NCBI GenBank assembly: GCA_034440575.1
Contig: JAOTOL010001016.1
Location: 1-64,000, forward strand
Length of the DNA: 64,000 nucleotides
DNA from: Imbricaverruca yamaguchii
Taxonomy: Eukaryota > Arthropoda > Thecostraca > Neoverrucidae
Direction of reading: 5' to 3'
Below the pieces are notes generated by a model. That model was not told the DNA's origin, did not search any database, and was given only the letters and a program-made list of their open reading frames with translations. Of the stretch, positions 9,492 to 21,261 are shown piece after piece (the stretch's first letter is position 1; the number at the start of each line of letters is the position of its first letter). The position numbers and the translations under genes are program-made.

Positions 9492-10919
9492 TAAAGAAGC
9501 ATATGCTTTCTCCATGAAATGGAACATAAAATTGGTGGATGGACTTATGAGAGTGTGTAATTAACTTTGGCATCAACATACCCATGAATTGGATGGCACG
9601 TTCTGACCTGAGGCATTCCATGCTGATTATTGAGTCACAGCAGCTTTTGTGGAAGAAGTTTAGACTCACAAGCAATGAATTATTCCAAGGACACCCCTGG
9701 CCATACTCCCATTCATACTGCCATTGTGCTATTGGTATGATGTGGGTTTATGGGAGTGAATGTGTGTGTGCTTGAAGTATGAAACCAGAAATGGTTTGCT
9801 TCCATGAAGCCTTTTAAACCTGAGGCATCGGGGGTGCCAGTGCAATACTCCTGAGCACATTGTCAAATTATGGAGGACCAAACATCTGAGAGATGAAGGT
9901 CAAACAAACAACAAATGCTTAGTGGCGCCCACTGGGCAAGCTTAGCCACATATAGGTACATATTGTACCTGCCTGCCAAAGCTGGCTGTTTCCAATCTGA
10001 GCAGGCTTGTATTGGAGTTATGGATGTGCCATCTGTATTCTGTATTTTATTGAGGTATTATTTGTATGCTTGTTTTCCTTTTGGGAAGTTGTATGCACAC
10101 ATCTTTGGTCCATGCATACAAATTTGATCCATTCCGGAGTATGATGTGTAAATATTTCTGATCATTTGTTTGTGACTCACCTTACCCCTTTCACCTGGTT
10201 GCACCTAAATTTAGCTATATCTTCAGTGGTATCAACAGATCAACTGATATAAAATGAATCTAAATTAATGATGCCTTTGGCTTGTTTTATGCCCACTGGA
10301 CATCTCTTCTGTTTTTCATTATCATTATCTTGGTGTCTGCATGAATGCCCAGTTGCCATGTGCTATACAGGGTTTATAGGCCACTACCCACCCTGGAACT
10401 ACCTGATAACCATGAATGGTCGTGAGTACACATGTTTGTTTACTGGGTAGGAGGCGGCCATGATTTTTTTGGTTGTGAGCTTAGATACTGTGAAGCAATT
10501 ACATCGACAATACAAGTTTTATATTGAAATAAAAAATATAATACTTGTTTAATCATCAATATTCCCACTACATAAGTTTCTAATCTAGCTGCTGTACATC
10601 ACTGCGTATTCTAACTTTTTTCAGATATTATTTAACTTAATCATCACGCAAGCAGCAGCTGATGCAATTATTTTGATATGTTAGTACAATATATCTATTC
10701 ATATGTTTAGGTATCCATCTGTTCTTGGTAAATAAATGAGAGAAAAAAATGTACCAACCCGTTTTGGGTATAGTACTAATTTATATGTAGATTAATTAAA
10801 TATACTGAATTAGCAGAATTTCTGTTCTGGCATCCCTGATTGTTTTGGTCCCCAAGGACAGGACAAGTTCTTGTCTGGTTGGTGGTTAGAGGTGAGGGCT
10901 GGTGATAGGTATTATTGGC
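9492..10919 (+). other. Long spacer between LINE ORF1 and ORF2
   Basis: About 1.4 kb without a long open frame or recognisable domain, AT-rich like the rest of the LINE. It has no obvious nested insertion with target duplications. It may hold a decayed segment or a genuine long inter-ORF region. Confidence 0.6.
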
Positions 10920-13916
10920 ATGGATATACTGCAAATTGAAGAGAACCAAGATAATTTAGGAAGATACTTACAAGACGAGTTTGGGGATGATTTCTCAGAT
11001 CATGAACATATTATGGCTAATTGTAACTACACACTTCCAAACTCTCTATGTTTGGAGTGGCGAGGGGGTTTTTCTATAATACATTTGAATGCTAGATCCA
11101 TTAAGAATAAATTTGATGATATACAAGTTTTCCTAGCTACCACTGGTATCAAATGGTCAGTGATATGCATATCTGAAACATGGCTGAAGAAGGATACTGA
11201 AAAATACTTTGAAATTAACGATTACACCATGTTTGCATCTAGTCGTTGTTACAGGGAGGGTGGGGGTTCAGCAATATATGTTTGCAATTCCTATGTAGCA
11301 AAACGCATTAATATTATTGAAAGCAACCTCATTGAAGCCTCATTTGTTGAAGTAAGCCTTGGAAATGAAAACAAAAATAAATCCATAATAATTTGCCAGA
11401 TGTACCGTCCCCCATGTTCCTCACACAGTGATTTCCATAGCATGTTTGATGGATTATTAGACAGCCTAGAAAGCAAAGGAAAACTTACTATCATAACAGG
11501 AGACTTCAACTATAACTTACTGAACATCAGAAATGATAGAAACAATAAAGCCTTCCTAAACTTGCTCACATCTTATGGATTTTGGCCTACCATAACAAAG
11601 GCCACTCGTATACATAGTTTTGGTATGACATTGCTCGACAATATATTTATAAATGATCTTTCCTATATCTGCTCTTCTGGGATATTGCTTGAGGACTTAT
11701 CAGATCATCTTCCCATTTTTATGACTTTAACTTTAGATAAAAACCAAACTTCAACAAAAGGTAATATAACAGCATTTGATTACAATCAGGTGGGTAAACT
11801 AAATGATTATTTGGCATTGGCATTGCACAATTTTGATAACAACACTGATGCTAACATTGCATGCTCTCAGCTGATTGAAGCATATATACATGGCATGAAG
11901 CTTTGCACTAAAACATTTACCCACAGTAGAAGGAGAACTCCTATAAAACCTTGGATTACTGCAGGAATATTGTGCTCCATAAACAAAAAAAATAAATTGT
12001 ACAAGAGGTACATACAAAATCAAAGCATGCAAAATGAATTGGAATATAAACAGTATAGAAACATTCTAGTTCATATTTTGAGAGATGCAAAAAAACTGTA
12101 TTATCAAACAGCATTAGGTTGCAGTCGGCAGGATGGACATAAAACATGGAAAATCCTAAATGAACTGATGAATAGGAAAAAAGCCAGGTTAAAACTTCCT
12201 GATATGTTAGTAGATGAAGATGGCAATGAATATGATAGGAATTGTGTACCTAATGCATTTAATACTTTCTTTGTCTCTGTTGGAGAGAAATTGGAACAAA
12301 AGATAGATTTCATAGAAAAAGATCCAATTGAATATATAGCTGAACCTACCTATGCAAGGTTTTCTGATCATATAAGTACAAATGAACTTCAAGTAGAATC
12401 AATTATTAAGAACTTGAAATCTGTTGGAGGTGGCATAGATGGAATCAGCACAAAAATATTAATGCTTACCTATAAAAGTATATTGAAGCAGATTACCCAC
12501 CTCTTTAATCTTTGTCTGCATGGTGGAATATTTCCTGATGATTTAAAGAAAGCAGTTGTTGTACCTGTTTTCAAGGCAGGAGAACATCACAAATTCACAA
12601 ATTATAGACCTATATCTTTACTCCCTATCTTTTCTAAAATTTTGGAAAAAATATTGCATGCATATCTTTCAGCATATTTGGAACAAAATAATGTACTAAG
12701 CCCTTTCCAATTTGGCTTCAGAAAAAACCATAGTACATACATGCCCATTATGCATTTATATAATGAAATAACTAAGTCCATAGAAAATAAAGAAATTGTG
12801 TGTGGTTTATATCTTGATTTGAAAAAGGCCTTTGACACAGTTAGCACAGAGATATTAGTCAGAAAATTACAATGCATTGGACTTCAAGGACCCCTTCTTA
12901 GAATACTAAAATCATACCTTAGAAATAGATATCAGCAAACTAAAGTACATGAGACTCTATCTGAACCAGAATTAATTTCTATGGGTGTTCCTCAGGGTTC
13001 CATTCTGGGGCCATTATTATTTATTATATATATAAACGACTTGCCCAGAATTTTGAATGATGTAAATATGTACCTTTTTGCTGATGACACAGCAATTATT
13101 GTTAAGGCAAAAAGTATAGATGAATTACAGAATCAAATTAATTGCATTGTTCCAGAACTAACACAATGGTTCCAAGCAAATAGGATGTCATTGAATGTAG
13201 GGAAGACAAATTACCAAATATATTCTGGAACTCCCATTAATGACATAAATATAATGATCAATTCTGTTAAAGTGAAAAGAAAACAACAAATCAAGTATCT
13301 TGGCATGGTGTTGGATGAAAAATTAACTTGGTATGGACACATCGATTATATTACATCCATCATCAGTAGAAACTTGGGTATTATGGGGAGGGCAAAATAC
13401 TTCATAACAAGTCGTGAACTGAAGTATTTATACAACTCTTTAATCCTTCCCTATTTAAATTACTGCTCTGTGATTTGGGGTAATAATTATCCCACTAGAC
13501 TAAACCAAGTCATTAAATCCCAGAAACGTGCCTTGAGAATTATTGATTACAGATGCTATACATACCCTACAAATGAATTATTTATTAAGTACAATATTTT
13601 GAAATTCACCGACATGGTGCAAGAACAAAACATATTAATTCTGCACAAATTTGTCAATGACGCATTGCCTCATGCTATGACCGACTTTTTTCGATATACA
13701 ACACCTTCTAGTACAAGAATCATTCAACATTTCTCTATACCATTTACCTATCGACAATATAGGCTATATGCTATTACTCACTCTGCTCCAAAATCATGGA
13801 ACAATGTAATATGCAAACTATTTCCCAGTATTCAGCAAGTACCAAGGAAAAAAGATGTGCTAAAGAAATGCATTAGACATCACTTTATGGAATTATATAA
13901 ATCAAAGGAAAACTGA
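10920..13916 (+). CDS. LINE ORF2: endonuclease-reverse transcriptase
   Basis: An intact 998-residue frame from the ATG at 10920, which I prefer to an in-frame GTG six codons upstream. The N-terminal third is an APE-type endonuclease. Motifs are HLNARSIKNKF (Asn57), ICISETWL (Glu86), CQMYRPP, ITGDFNYNLL (194-197) and DLSDHLPIF (261-263). The reverse transcriptase spans roughly residues 540-810: NYRPISLLPIFSKILEKI, FQFGFRKNHST, GLYLDLKKAFDTV (catalytic Asp near 633), GVPQGSILGPLLF, the catalytic YLFADDTA (720-723) and IKYLGMVLDEKLTW. A conserved C-terminal region follows (LKYLYNSLILPYLNYCSVIW). No RNase H domain is evident. The layout fits the CR1/Jockey group. All core residues are present, suggesting a young or recently active copy. 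It mediates target-primed reverse transcription of its own RNA. Confidence 0.95.
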   Translation: MDILQIEENQDNLGRYLQDEFGDDFSDHEHIMANCNYTLPNSLCLEWRGGFSIIHLNARSIKNKFDDIQVFLATTGIKWSVICISETWLKKDTEKYFEINDYTMFASSRCYREGGGSAIYVCNSYVAKRINIIESNLIEASFVEVSLGNENKNKSIIICQMYRPPCSSHSDFHSMFDGLLDSLESKGKLTIITGDFNYNLLNIRNDRNNKAFLNLLTSYGFWPTITKATRIHSFGMTLLDNIFINDLSYICSSGILLEDLSDHLPIFMTLTLDKNQTSTKGNITAFDYNQVGKLNDYLALALHNFDNNTDANIACSQLIEAYIHGMKLCTKTFTHSRRRTPIKPWITAGILCSINKKNKLYKRYIQNQSMQNELEYKQYRNILVHILRDAKKLYYQTALGCSRQDGHKTWKILNELMNRKKARLKLPDMLVDEDGNEYDRNCVPNAFNTFFVSVGEKLEQKIDFIEKDPIEYIAEPTYARFSDHISTNELQVESIIKNLKSVGGGIDGISTKILMLTYKSILKQITHLFNLCLHGGIFPDDLKKAVVVPVFKAGEHHKFTNYRPISLLPIFSKILEKILHAYLSAYLEQNNVLSPFQFGFRKNHSTYMPIMHLYNEITKSIENKEIVCGLYLDLKKAFDTVSTEILVRKLQCIGLQGPLLRILKSYLRNRYQQTKVHETLSEPELISMGVPQGSILGPLLFIIYINDLPRILNDVNMYLFADDTAIIVKAKSIDELQNQINCIVPELTQWFQANRMSLNVGKTNYQIYSGTPINDINIMINSVKVKRKQQIKYLGMVLDEKLTWYGHIDYITSIISRNLGIMGRAKYFITSRELKYLYNSLILPYLNYCSVIWGNNYPTRLNQVIKSQKRALRIIDYRCYTYPTNELFIKYNILKFTDMVQEQNILILHKFVNDALPHAMTDFFRYTTPSSTRIIQHFSIPFTYRQYRLYAITHSAPKSWNNVICKLFPSIQQVPRKKDVLKKCIRHHFMELYKSKEN

Positions 13917-14156
13917 AGTCAGACCATAGCTCATACAATTCCCAAAGGTAGCTTTAAAGGTTGCACTGTGCTAGATTTGGTATCAGTGTTGATATATGAA
14001 AGTGTACAAATGTATGTGATGGATTATACTTTTTTGTGTTTCTTTTTGTGTCAAAGGATATTGGTAGGCTGGTATACACTTATCTTATTCTGCGCGAGAC
14101 ATCTCCATATAAATCTGTTTTCAACATTTCTGTACTCCCCTAACATTTTCATCTTG

Positions 14157-14219
14157 TGACCCTGGGAACTCTGTGGGCGTTACTAGCTTGCTATCAGTCC
14201 GCGGATTTCCCAGGGTCGC
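14157..14219 (+). promoter_or_regulatory. Hairpin in the LINE 3' UTR
   Basis: GACCCTGGGAA and TTCCCAGGGTC form an 11-bp stem around a loop of roughly 40 nt. The same stem occurs in the truncated copy near 59011-59073, where stem bases are unchanged although neighbouring bases differ. In LINEs, 3' UTR structures can be recognised by the element's reverse transcriptase; that role here is inference. Confidence 0.65.
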
Positions 14220-14766
14220 ATTTCCTTTCTACTAATTGGTGGTGGTCTATCTGCAAAATGAAAAGAAGAAAAAAAACACATGGGATGCAAATTGTATTTA
14301 GCTAAACACATCAGTTTGCATTGTTCTTTGTATCCCGAGGCACCCTTGTGTTAGCTGCCTTGATCTATGGGCAGCTCACCAAGGAATGCCACACATTGAA
14401 AGATCCAATGAAGGTGCATACAGCCAAAGGAGATAGGCTGCTGCTGCATCTGATATGGGGGACGACAATAGGAAAAAAAAAAAAAAAAAAAACTAAGAAC
14501 AATTCATCTGCAACGCAATTAATGAACGCCGATACAAATCCTTGAGGCGAAATCCAATGTGTTAACGTTGTTAAATCAAGGTATTGCCCTTATTTATAAA
14601 TATTAGCATTAATACTCGTGATATCAGTATTGCTGTTCCAAATGTAGCTCATCTTCGTCTAGCGTCGCATCTTGAAAACGAACCACAATATCCGACAATC
14701 ATATCGTGCTTAGCTTCGACATGCGGCTCATGTGACACCGCAGTAAGCTCCGTTCTCCATTCTCAG

Positions 14767-14847
14767 GTGACCCTGAACCCGATGGAGATTCGCACCTTCG
14801 TCGCCACCTACCAGAGCCAATACCCGCCTCCCACACCACCCAGCTAG
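14767..14847 (+). CDS. MAN2B1: Lysosomal alpha-mannosidase terminal exon
   Basis: Starts after the acceptor cgttctccattctcag and encodes VTLNPMEIRTFVATY, then QSQYPPPTPPS and a TAG stop (26 codons). VTLNPMEIRTF is the conserved C-terminal strand of animal lysosomal alpha-mannosidases (ITLEPMEIRTF in mammals). The exon is phase 0 and joins cleanly to the exon ending at 6386, from which it is separated by more than 8 kb of repeats and a LINE. The inverted copy at 26281-26361 differs by one residue (Ala to Val after FV). No AATAAA is evident immediately downstream. Confidence 0.92.
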   Translation: MTLNPMEIRTFVATYQSQYPPPTPPS

Positions 14848-15922
14848 GTGGGCGAGTGACCTCAGGTCATCGGTCACACGGCCAGTGGCTCTGCTCTGCT
14901 GGTTATCCGGTCTGCTCATCGGATTCGCATTCTTCGGGTGTTTGAATGACTTGGGAAATATTTATGTGCGTCTATGCTGGCATACAAGCACACAATCAAT
15001 GTAGCATATAGCATGACATTATATCAGTCACTCCTGTGATTGAGACACACTTCGGGATCATAAAATTGTGCTAGTCTTGCTTTTGTTTCCACGTGTCGCT
15101 TAGCATTCACAGATGTGGACATGCGTGGGCATGTTAATACCAAAATGGCAGCCTTGCTTTGTGATTTTGCGGTGAATTGCTGGAAAATACAGAGTTTACC
15201 GGGCCGCTGGTCGGTTTTTGAACAGCGACAAACGTGACAGAAGATCGTCTCATGGCAGATACAGTCCAAGTGAACACTTGCTAAAAGGTACATTTAAAAC
15301 ATATCACGTATCTTCCGTGTTTTGCATTGTCCCGATAGAATGAAATAAAACCAAGAAATCGGTCCACAGAAAACAGTCTCAGTCGGCTGACGGTCAGGCT
15401 AGCGTAAGGTTCCAGTAAGCCAGACACTCCAGCTGGCCCACCAAACTACAGGGGCGGCTGTAGGGAAGTTTTGCTCCCCAGAGCCTTATCAGACATTTTC
15501 CAAAACTGTCTGAGCGATAGTCTATTGACAGACCTCCAATTGGCTTAGCGATAGTCTATTGACCTCGACGTTTGCGATATTTAGAACCCCGGGTGTAATT
15601 TCAATAACTCTGAGCCTCCATCCCAGAGTTCTGATTCAATCACGTCTCTTGACTGGTGCCGCAAAATCCAGCACTCAAATATGGATTTTTATCGCTGTTT
15701 AATTAGGAATTAAACAGCGATAAATATTCAGATTTCCAATAGTACAGCGTGGTGGTCGAAATTAGTACATCAGCCTTGATTAGCGCAGACAGCCTCAACT
15801 GGCACATGCAGGTTCAACTGCTGCATACATGCATCCACGTCTTCGTACATCTCAGCCGCTCGTTAACGTCGGTCACCCCAAGGCACATCATATCCACCTC
15901 TTTACACATCGATTTTTGACAG
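14848..15922. other. Mannosidase 3' flank, mostly absent from the right arm
   Basis: The first 80 nt are shared with the right arm. From 14931 to about 15922 the right arm has nothing comparable and joins directly (gattcgcattc to agagtccc). I see no target duplication, so this could be an insertion here or a deletion there. It contains a 17-bp hairpin at 15688-15724 and a short PNYRGG-encoding stretch at 15441-15458. Confidence 0.6.
15688..15724. repeat. Perfect 17-bp inverted repeat with 3-nt loop
   Basis: TTTATCGCTGTTTAATT, AGG, then its exact reverse complement. It is a small, perfectly paired hairpin with no clear role; terminator-like or transposon-end interpretations are not supported by context. 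Confidence 0.8.
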
Positions 15923-16068
15923 AGTCCCAGACATACTTCAAGTGGTGAACCCGGGCGGCTGGCCGGTGGCCAGTCGCCCTGCGGCGACCTGATCGGGCGC
16001 AAGCCCCGATGTCAAGTATCCGAGTCCGAATGAGAATTAGAATGGGAGCGATCCATCTCGCTCGGCGC

Positions 16069-16076
16069 CTATATAA
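16069..16076 (+). promoter_or_regulatory. Possible TATA box shared by both arms
   Basis: CTATATAA sits in a GC-rich block that is conserved in the right arm (26052-26059, - strand). About 25-60 nt downstream are shared GC-rich blocks but no convincing conserved coding frame. It is a plausible core promoter by sequence only. Confidence 0.3.
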
Positions 16077-16390
16077 CCTCTGGGCCACCGCCCTTGGCCC
16101 CATGCCAGGGCCACATCATCGTCACACTGCTGCGCGTCGCCCTGTCTCTGACTCAGACATTCTATGACTCCAGAGTCGTCTGTGAGCCTCGGCCGCCCCG
16201 CGAGAATCCTGCTGACTCTGCACGCGCCCCGTCCGGTATCACAGCGCCGACCGATCCACTTCCGTCAGACATGCTGTACCGCGCTGCACACAGGCAGCCG
16301 GCAGATTCGGGGCGCTACAGTCGAACTACATTTCACCTGTCATAGACACATGAACAGTCATCCAGCAGTCATTCATTTCACGTCCCTATT

Positions 16391-17431
<1,041 letters not shown>

Positions 17432-17435
<4 letters not shown>

Positions 17436-18177
17436 CCAGAGGGTTCCCATAATGGACTGTCATATAATGTATACCCATGACGGTCGCATCCAACTGTCAG
17501 ACACTGACATGTCATCTGACCTCAGAGACAGCGGCGGCCGACGGCGGTGGTGGTCTAGCGAGGTCACATCGTCAGCCACTGACGTGTCAACATCAGGCGG
17601 ACAGCGGAGGCCGACGGCGCCAAAAAGTCCAATATGCACTTTGCCCGGAGGGGAGGGAACAGAATAGGCCTGACCTCGGCGGCGACTACCGAGTAGGCAG
17701 CGACCGGTCGGTGCCGGGACCGATGATTTCCTGTCACGATACCTGCTGCTACATGAACGGGGGAGGGTAAGGGACCAACCACCGTGAGAGATTGGCGACG
17801 CTACATGACTCAACGGTCGGCACGTCGTAAAACCAATAACCAACCAACCCACCGTCCTACGAACTACTGCGGCTGCGAGCTTTTGCGAAACGAGCGCCTC
17901 TCCGACCAACAGTTGGTTTTCGACCAGTCTACTTGTGTAGTACTGGCACGTGACACGGAATATCGCTGAAGGTGACGCCAATGTAAGGGGCTCTCAGCAC
18001 GTAATGTATCGCAGCGCATGTCAAGTGCGGAGCTAAACAATGCCAGCTTAGCCTGACGTGCAATCGCAGATTTTCTATGTGCCACGAAACATTAGCGTGA
18101 TTGGCATCATGGGCGGTGCGTAGGCGTGGTGGGCACACCTGTGATGACCGTTGTCCCGCCCTAACCCTGCTGCGCTT
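17432..18177. other. Unique sequence between arrays
   Basis: GC-rich first half, with gcggaggccgacggc near 17610. I find no recognisable exon or element. Confidence 0.4.
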
Positions 18178-18810
18178 CTGCTGAACATGGTCAGCCCGAA
18201 CATGGTCAGCCCGAACATGGTCAACCTGAACATGGTCAGCCCGAACATGGTCAGCCAGAACATGGTCAGCCTGAACATGGTCAACCTGAACATGGTCAAC
18301 CTGAACATGGTCAACCTGAACATGGTCAGCCCGAACATGGTCAGCCTGAACATGGTCAGCCCGAACATGGTCAGCCTGAACATGGTCAGCCCGAACATGG
18401 TCAGCCTGAACATGGTCAGCCCGAACATGGTCAGCCTGAACATGGTCAGCCTGAACATGGTCAGCCCGAACATGGTCAGCCTGAACATGGTCAGCCTGAA
18501 CATGGTCAGCCTGAACATGGTCAGCCCGAACATGGTCAGCCTGAACATGGTCAGCCTGAACATGGTCAGCCTGAACATGGTCAGCCTGAACATGGTCAGC
18601 CTGAACATGGTCAACCTGAACATGGTCAACCTGAACATGGTCAGCCTGAACATGGTCAGCCCGAACATGGTCAGCCCGAACATGGTCAACCTGAACATGG
18701 TCAGCCCGAACATGGTCAGCCTGAACATGGTCAGCCCGAACATGGTCAACCTGAACATGGTCAGCCCGAACATGGTCAGCCCGAACATGGTCAGCCCGAA
18801 CATGGTCAGC
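18176..18810. repeat. 15-bp minisatellite CCTGAACATGGTCAG
   Basis: About 42 units with only two variable positions (CCC/CCT and CAG/CAA), no indels and no frame breaks. Because 15 is a multiple of three, both strands stay open throughout ([10 protein letters not shown] on +, [10 protein letters not shown] on -). That openness is arithmetic. There is no start context, splice signal or flanking homology to a gene. Confidence 0.95.
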
Positions 18811-20790
18811 CCACCTGGTGGGACTCCCCAGTCGGTACAGATCGTGCGTTTGGGAACTTTGCGTCGCACGTGAGACGTGGCAGTTCTTGTGTGCGGTGAC
18901 CATCTTCACTGCAACAATCTGCCACATGGCCGGTTAGCGTTCAGCAAAAATACCTCCGGGAACATTTTTTAAACAACAAACATGGTCAATGGTGAAGTGA
19001 GCGACCGTGATCGTGAATTGGAGGTCTTGGAAAATCCGCCGTTCATGATCCAAGACAAGTCGCGGGTTTCTGTTTGGACAATTCACACTTATCCACTTTG
19101 GGTGGACACTCGACGCCTTGGATGTGCTCTTTCAGTGGATATGGCATCTTGTGTCATTTGAATTCGAATCTGCCCTGTCCAATTAATTATTGTTTATAAT
19201 TAACTATTAACAATAATTCACACCCTTCATCTGTATCGCTTACGTCGGTAAAACCCACACGAGTTCCTGTGTCACTGTTTACTGTATTACCGATAGCTTG
19301 ATCACCGTAGCAGTATTTTAATCGGCATTGATAACTCACCTTCTGCATGTGTGCCCAAACCTAGACACAAAAGGCACCAACCTTCTGTAATGCATGCAAT
19401 ACCTTTTATAGGCTAAGTCACTGCAACATATGCGATCTCAATGGTGTCTTACGCACCGTACTATACGATCATCGTGATGTTGGAATCAGATGTTCCTATG
19501 TGCTACTCGTATCCACCATGCTCCCAGTCACATACATAGATATGTGATGTAAGACCTGACCAGACCGTGACATTTAACCTCTGACAGTTCTCCTATGGAG
19601 TGTGACAAACACAAGCGCTCTTGACATCAACTAGATAACTTATTGCGCAAGCTTCGGTGAAAGCGGATTCCACAAATCGAATTAGAACGTTATTGGAAGG
19701 TTGTCTCAATAAAACGTCAAGAATACGTAGCGAGGCTACGAAGATTTTATTTCGTCTTATGAATTCCATCTATGATAGGATCGAATTAAGAATGAAATAT
19801 GACAAGCACAATAATATGGCAATACTGAAATTGAGCTTAGCAGACTCCTTCCAATGATATATAGGTTCGTTATTCTAGACATTACTATCATAAAGGGACA
19901 ATTCATAGTATATTGGTATCGTGGAATTTGTGTCGCGTCAATAAATTTCGACGGTCCATGTCACGTGACTGATATGATCTGTGACTGTGAATGTCGGAAT
20001 CGAAATTAGGGCCGAAGATTATTCTGCATGTGAAATGTGAGCAACATTGGGGTGAGTGTGGCGAGGTATTTATTCATACCCTATTGATTTATCATGAAAT
20101 TGTTGCTAAGTCATGATACGGGAAACTGGGGATATCATTTCAATATATAAACAGCATGCTTTGAATACATACGGCTCAAAATCATACTTTGAAATCATTC
20201 GCATCACTATAGTAATGCGAATTCATCACTATAGTGATGAATATATGCCCCTCCTCAGGATGATAGCGTAGAGGGTGGTTACGAATCCCCTGCAATAAAT
20301 CGGGATCCACAATGTTATTTGAAGTGGCTGGACCTAACCAGTTCCTCGTCGGGCACCTCAGACCCTGCCGGTGCAAAACCCGTGCCGAAGCCCCTGCACA
20401 CGGACATAGATGCATTCGAACGTATCAAATGAAAACAGAAATACATCGCATCATCGAAATCAAGACTACCGACCACGAACAGTCTAGATAAGAAATAACG
20501 AGACGAGTCATGACAGCAAGAAAAGTTATGTGGCCCCCCAAAAATCCGCCGCTTGTGTTTCGCCCATCTGTACTTATCTGCATGAAAAGTGCATGAGGAT
20601 CGAATATGAGGTACAACACTTGGCGGCCACCCGAGATTCAGAGTTGCTAAAACCCAGCATCCAGATTCCCAACCACTCAACATCCAAAGTGGGCGAGAAC
20701 AGGAACCCGAGGTCACCCCGGGTAACCCCTGATGACCTATGCGTTGCATGTGCTGGCGGGTAAAAGAGCGGTGTCTAGTATTGAGACCAG
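18811..20790. other. Unique AT-rich region
   Basis: No gene family recognised. A 66-codon frame at 19657-19857 has ordinary composition but no known motif. Two abutting palindromes lie at 20197-20242. The first intron or upstream exons of the glycine-rich gene that ends at 21138 may lie here, but I cannot place them. Confidence 0.4.
20197..20242. repeat. Twin palindromes sharing a CACTATAGTG-like core
   Basis: A 26-nt near-perfect palindrome (20197-20222, one mismatched pair) abuts a 22-nt perfect palindrome (20221-20242, ATTCATCACTATAGTGATGA and AT). Both are centred on CTATAG. Confidence 0.75.
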
Positions 20791-21138
20791 CAAGCACCAG
20801 GTCTCCTCTCCTACCGTCCAGCATCCATTGTCCCCTCGATTGGTGGACAGGTTGGTCAGGAAGTGCAGGAGGTAAGCCTTGGGAACTTCGGCTTCGGCTA
20901 CGGCGACTTTGGCTTCGGCTTCGTCTACGGCGGTCTCGACTTCGGCTACGGTCGTGGTTACACGGGACGCGGCGGCTACAGCGGCTACAGCGGCTACGGC
21001 AGCTACGGCCATGGTTACACGGGACGCGGCGGCTACAGCGGCTACAGTGGCTACAGCGGCTACGGCCATGGTTACACGGGACGCGGTGGCTACAGCGGCT
21101 ACAGCGGCTACAGCGGGTACGGCGGCTACAGAGAGTGA
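20791..21138 (+). CDS. Glycine/tyrosine-rich protein, 3' exon
   Basis: An open segment of 115 codons, entered through a possible acceptor (gtattgagaccag) and ending at TGA. It reads QAPGLLSYRPASIVPS, then SLGNFGFGYGDFGFGFVYGG, then three tandem modules of GYTGRGGYSGYSGYSGYGH type, ending GGYRE. Gly/Tyr modules of this kind occur in arthropod cuticle, silk-like and glycine-rich antimicrobial proteins; I cannot say which. The reading frame is supported by the strict GGY/SGY periodicity, by its persistence upstream of the repeats and by AATAAA 106 nt after the stop. The acceptor is weak and upstream exons, including any signal peptide, are not identified. The Arg/Cys-rich frame on the other strand is its shadow. 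Confidence 0.65.
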   Translation, partial: QAPGLLSYRPASIVPSIGGQVGQEVQEVSLGNFGFGYGDFGFGFVYGGLDFGYGRGYTGRGGYSGYSGYGSYGHGYTGRGGYSGYSGYSGYGHGYTGRGGYSGYSGYSGYGGYRE

Positions 21139-21243
21139 GTCGGTTGTTCGGGTTATGTCGTCGCGATTTGTCCACCCGGTCCAGTGGTGCATTTCTCAAC
21201 ATCGATTATCACATCAATAGCAATTTTTGTATAGTTGTTTTAA

Positions 21244-21249
21244 AATAAA
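21244..21249 (+). terminator. Polyadenylation signal AATAAA
   Basis: A canonical hexamer in TTTTAAAATAAATTTAATC, 106 nt downstream of the TGA of the glycine/tyrosine-rich exon and on the same strand. Confidence 0.6.
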
Positions 21250-21261
21250 TTTAATCAGATA

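Larger units (their letters stand above)
8436..14492 (+). mobile_element. Nearly full-length two-ORF LINE, CR1/Jockey-like
   Basis: Bounded on the left by the interrupted 20-bp array and on the right by a 20-nt poly(A) (14473-14492). It contains an ORF1 with a coiled coil, a 1.4-kb spacer, a long intact EN-RT ORF2 and a 0.58-kb 3' UTR with a hairpin. The homologous position in the right arm of the inverted duplication lacks it. A 5'-truncated relative at 58519-59335 shares the ORF2 end and the 3' UTR up to the A-rich terminus, which supports the 3' boundary. I see no clear target-site duplication; the neighbouring right-arm sequence at 26640-26855 has no left-arm counterpart. Confidence 0.9.
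5768..16390 (+). repeat. Left arm of inverted duplication 1
   Basis: Reverse-complementary to 25718-29805 in the same order: a 70-bp edge block, a SINE, a mannosidase exon, the 40-bp array, a second SINE, the 20-bp array, the mannosidase terminal exon and a TATA-containing block. Homology ends near 5768 (ttttgcaaatttgatcactg) and 16390 (cacgtccctatta). This arm is longer because it carries the LINE at 8436-14492 and about 0.99 kb at 14931-15922, both absent from the right arm. The 40-bp array is longer here (about 33 units against 18) and the 20-bp array is shorter (about 10 against 44). Confidence 0.92.

Noticed and set aside
16069..16345. A TATA-driven protein-coding gene conserved in both arms
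   Set aside because: The first ATG after the TATA box meets a stop after about 20 codons, and longer frames differ between arms, so coding is not supported.
17452..17981. Coding frames in the unique sequence after the CA tract
   Set aside because: Overlapping frames on both strands have ordinary composition, no conserved motif and no consistent splice sites.
18151..18873. Open frames of 240-332 codons on both strands
   Set aside because: A 15-bp unit cannot create a stop if one unit has none, so openness is automatic. There is no flanking gene structure.
20315..21202. 295-codon Arg/Cys/Ser-rich frame on the - strand
   Set aside because: It is the complement of the glycine/tyrosine-coding modules. 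The + strand has the regular GGY/SGY pattern and a polyadenylation signal.
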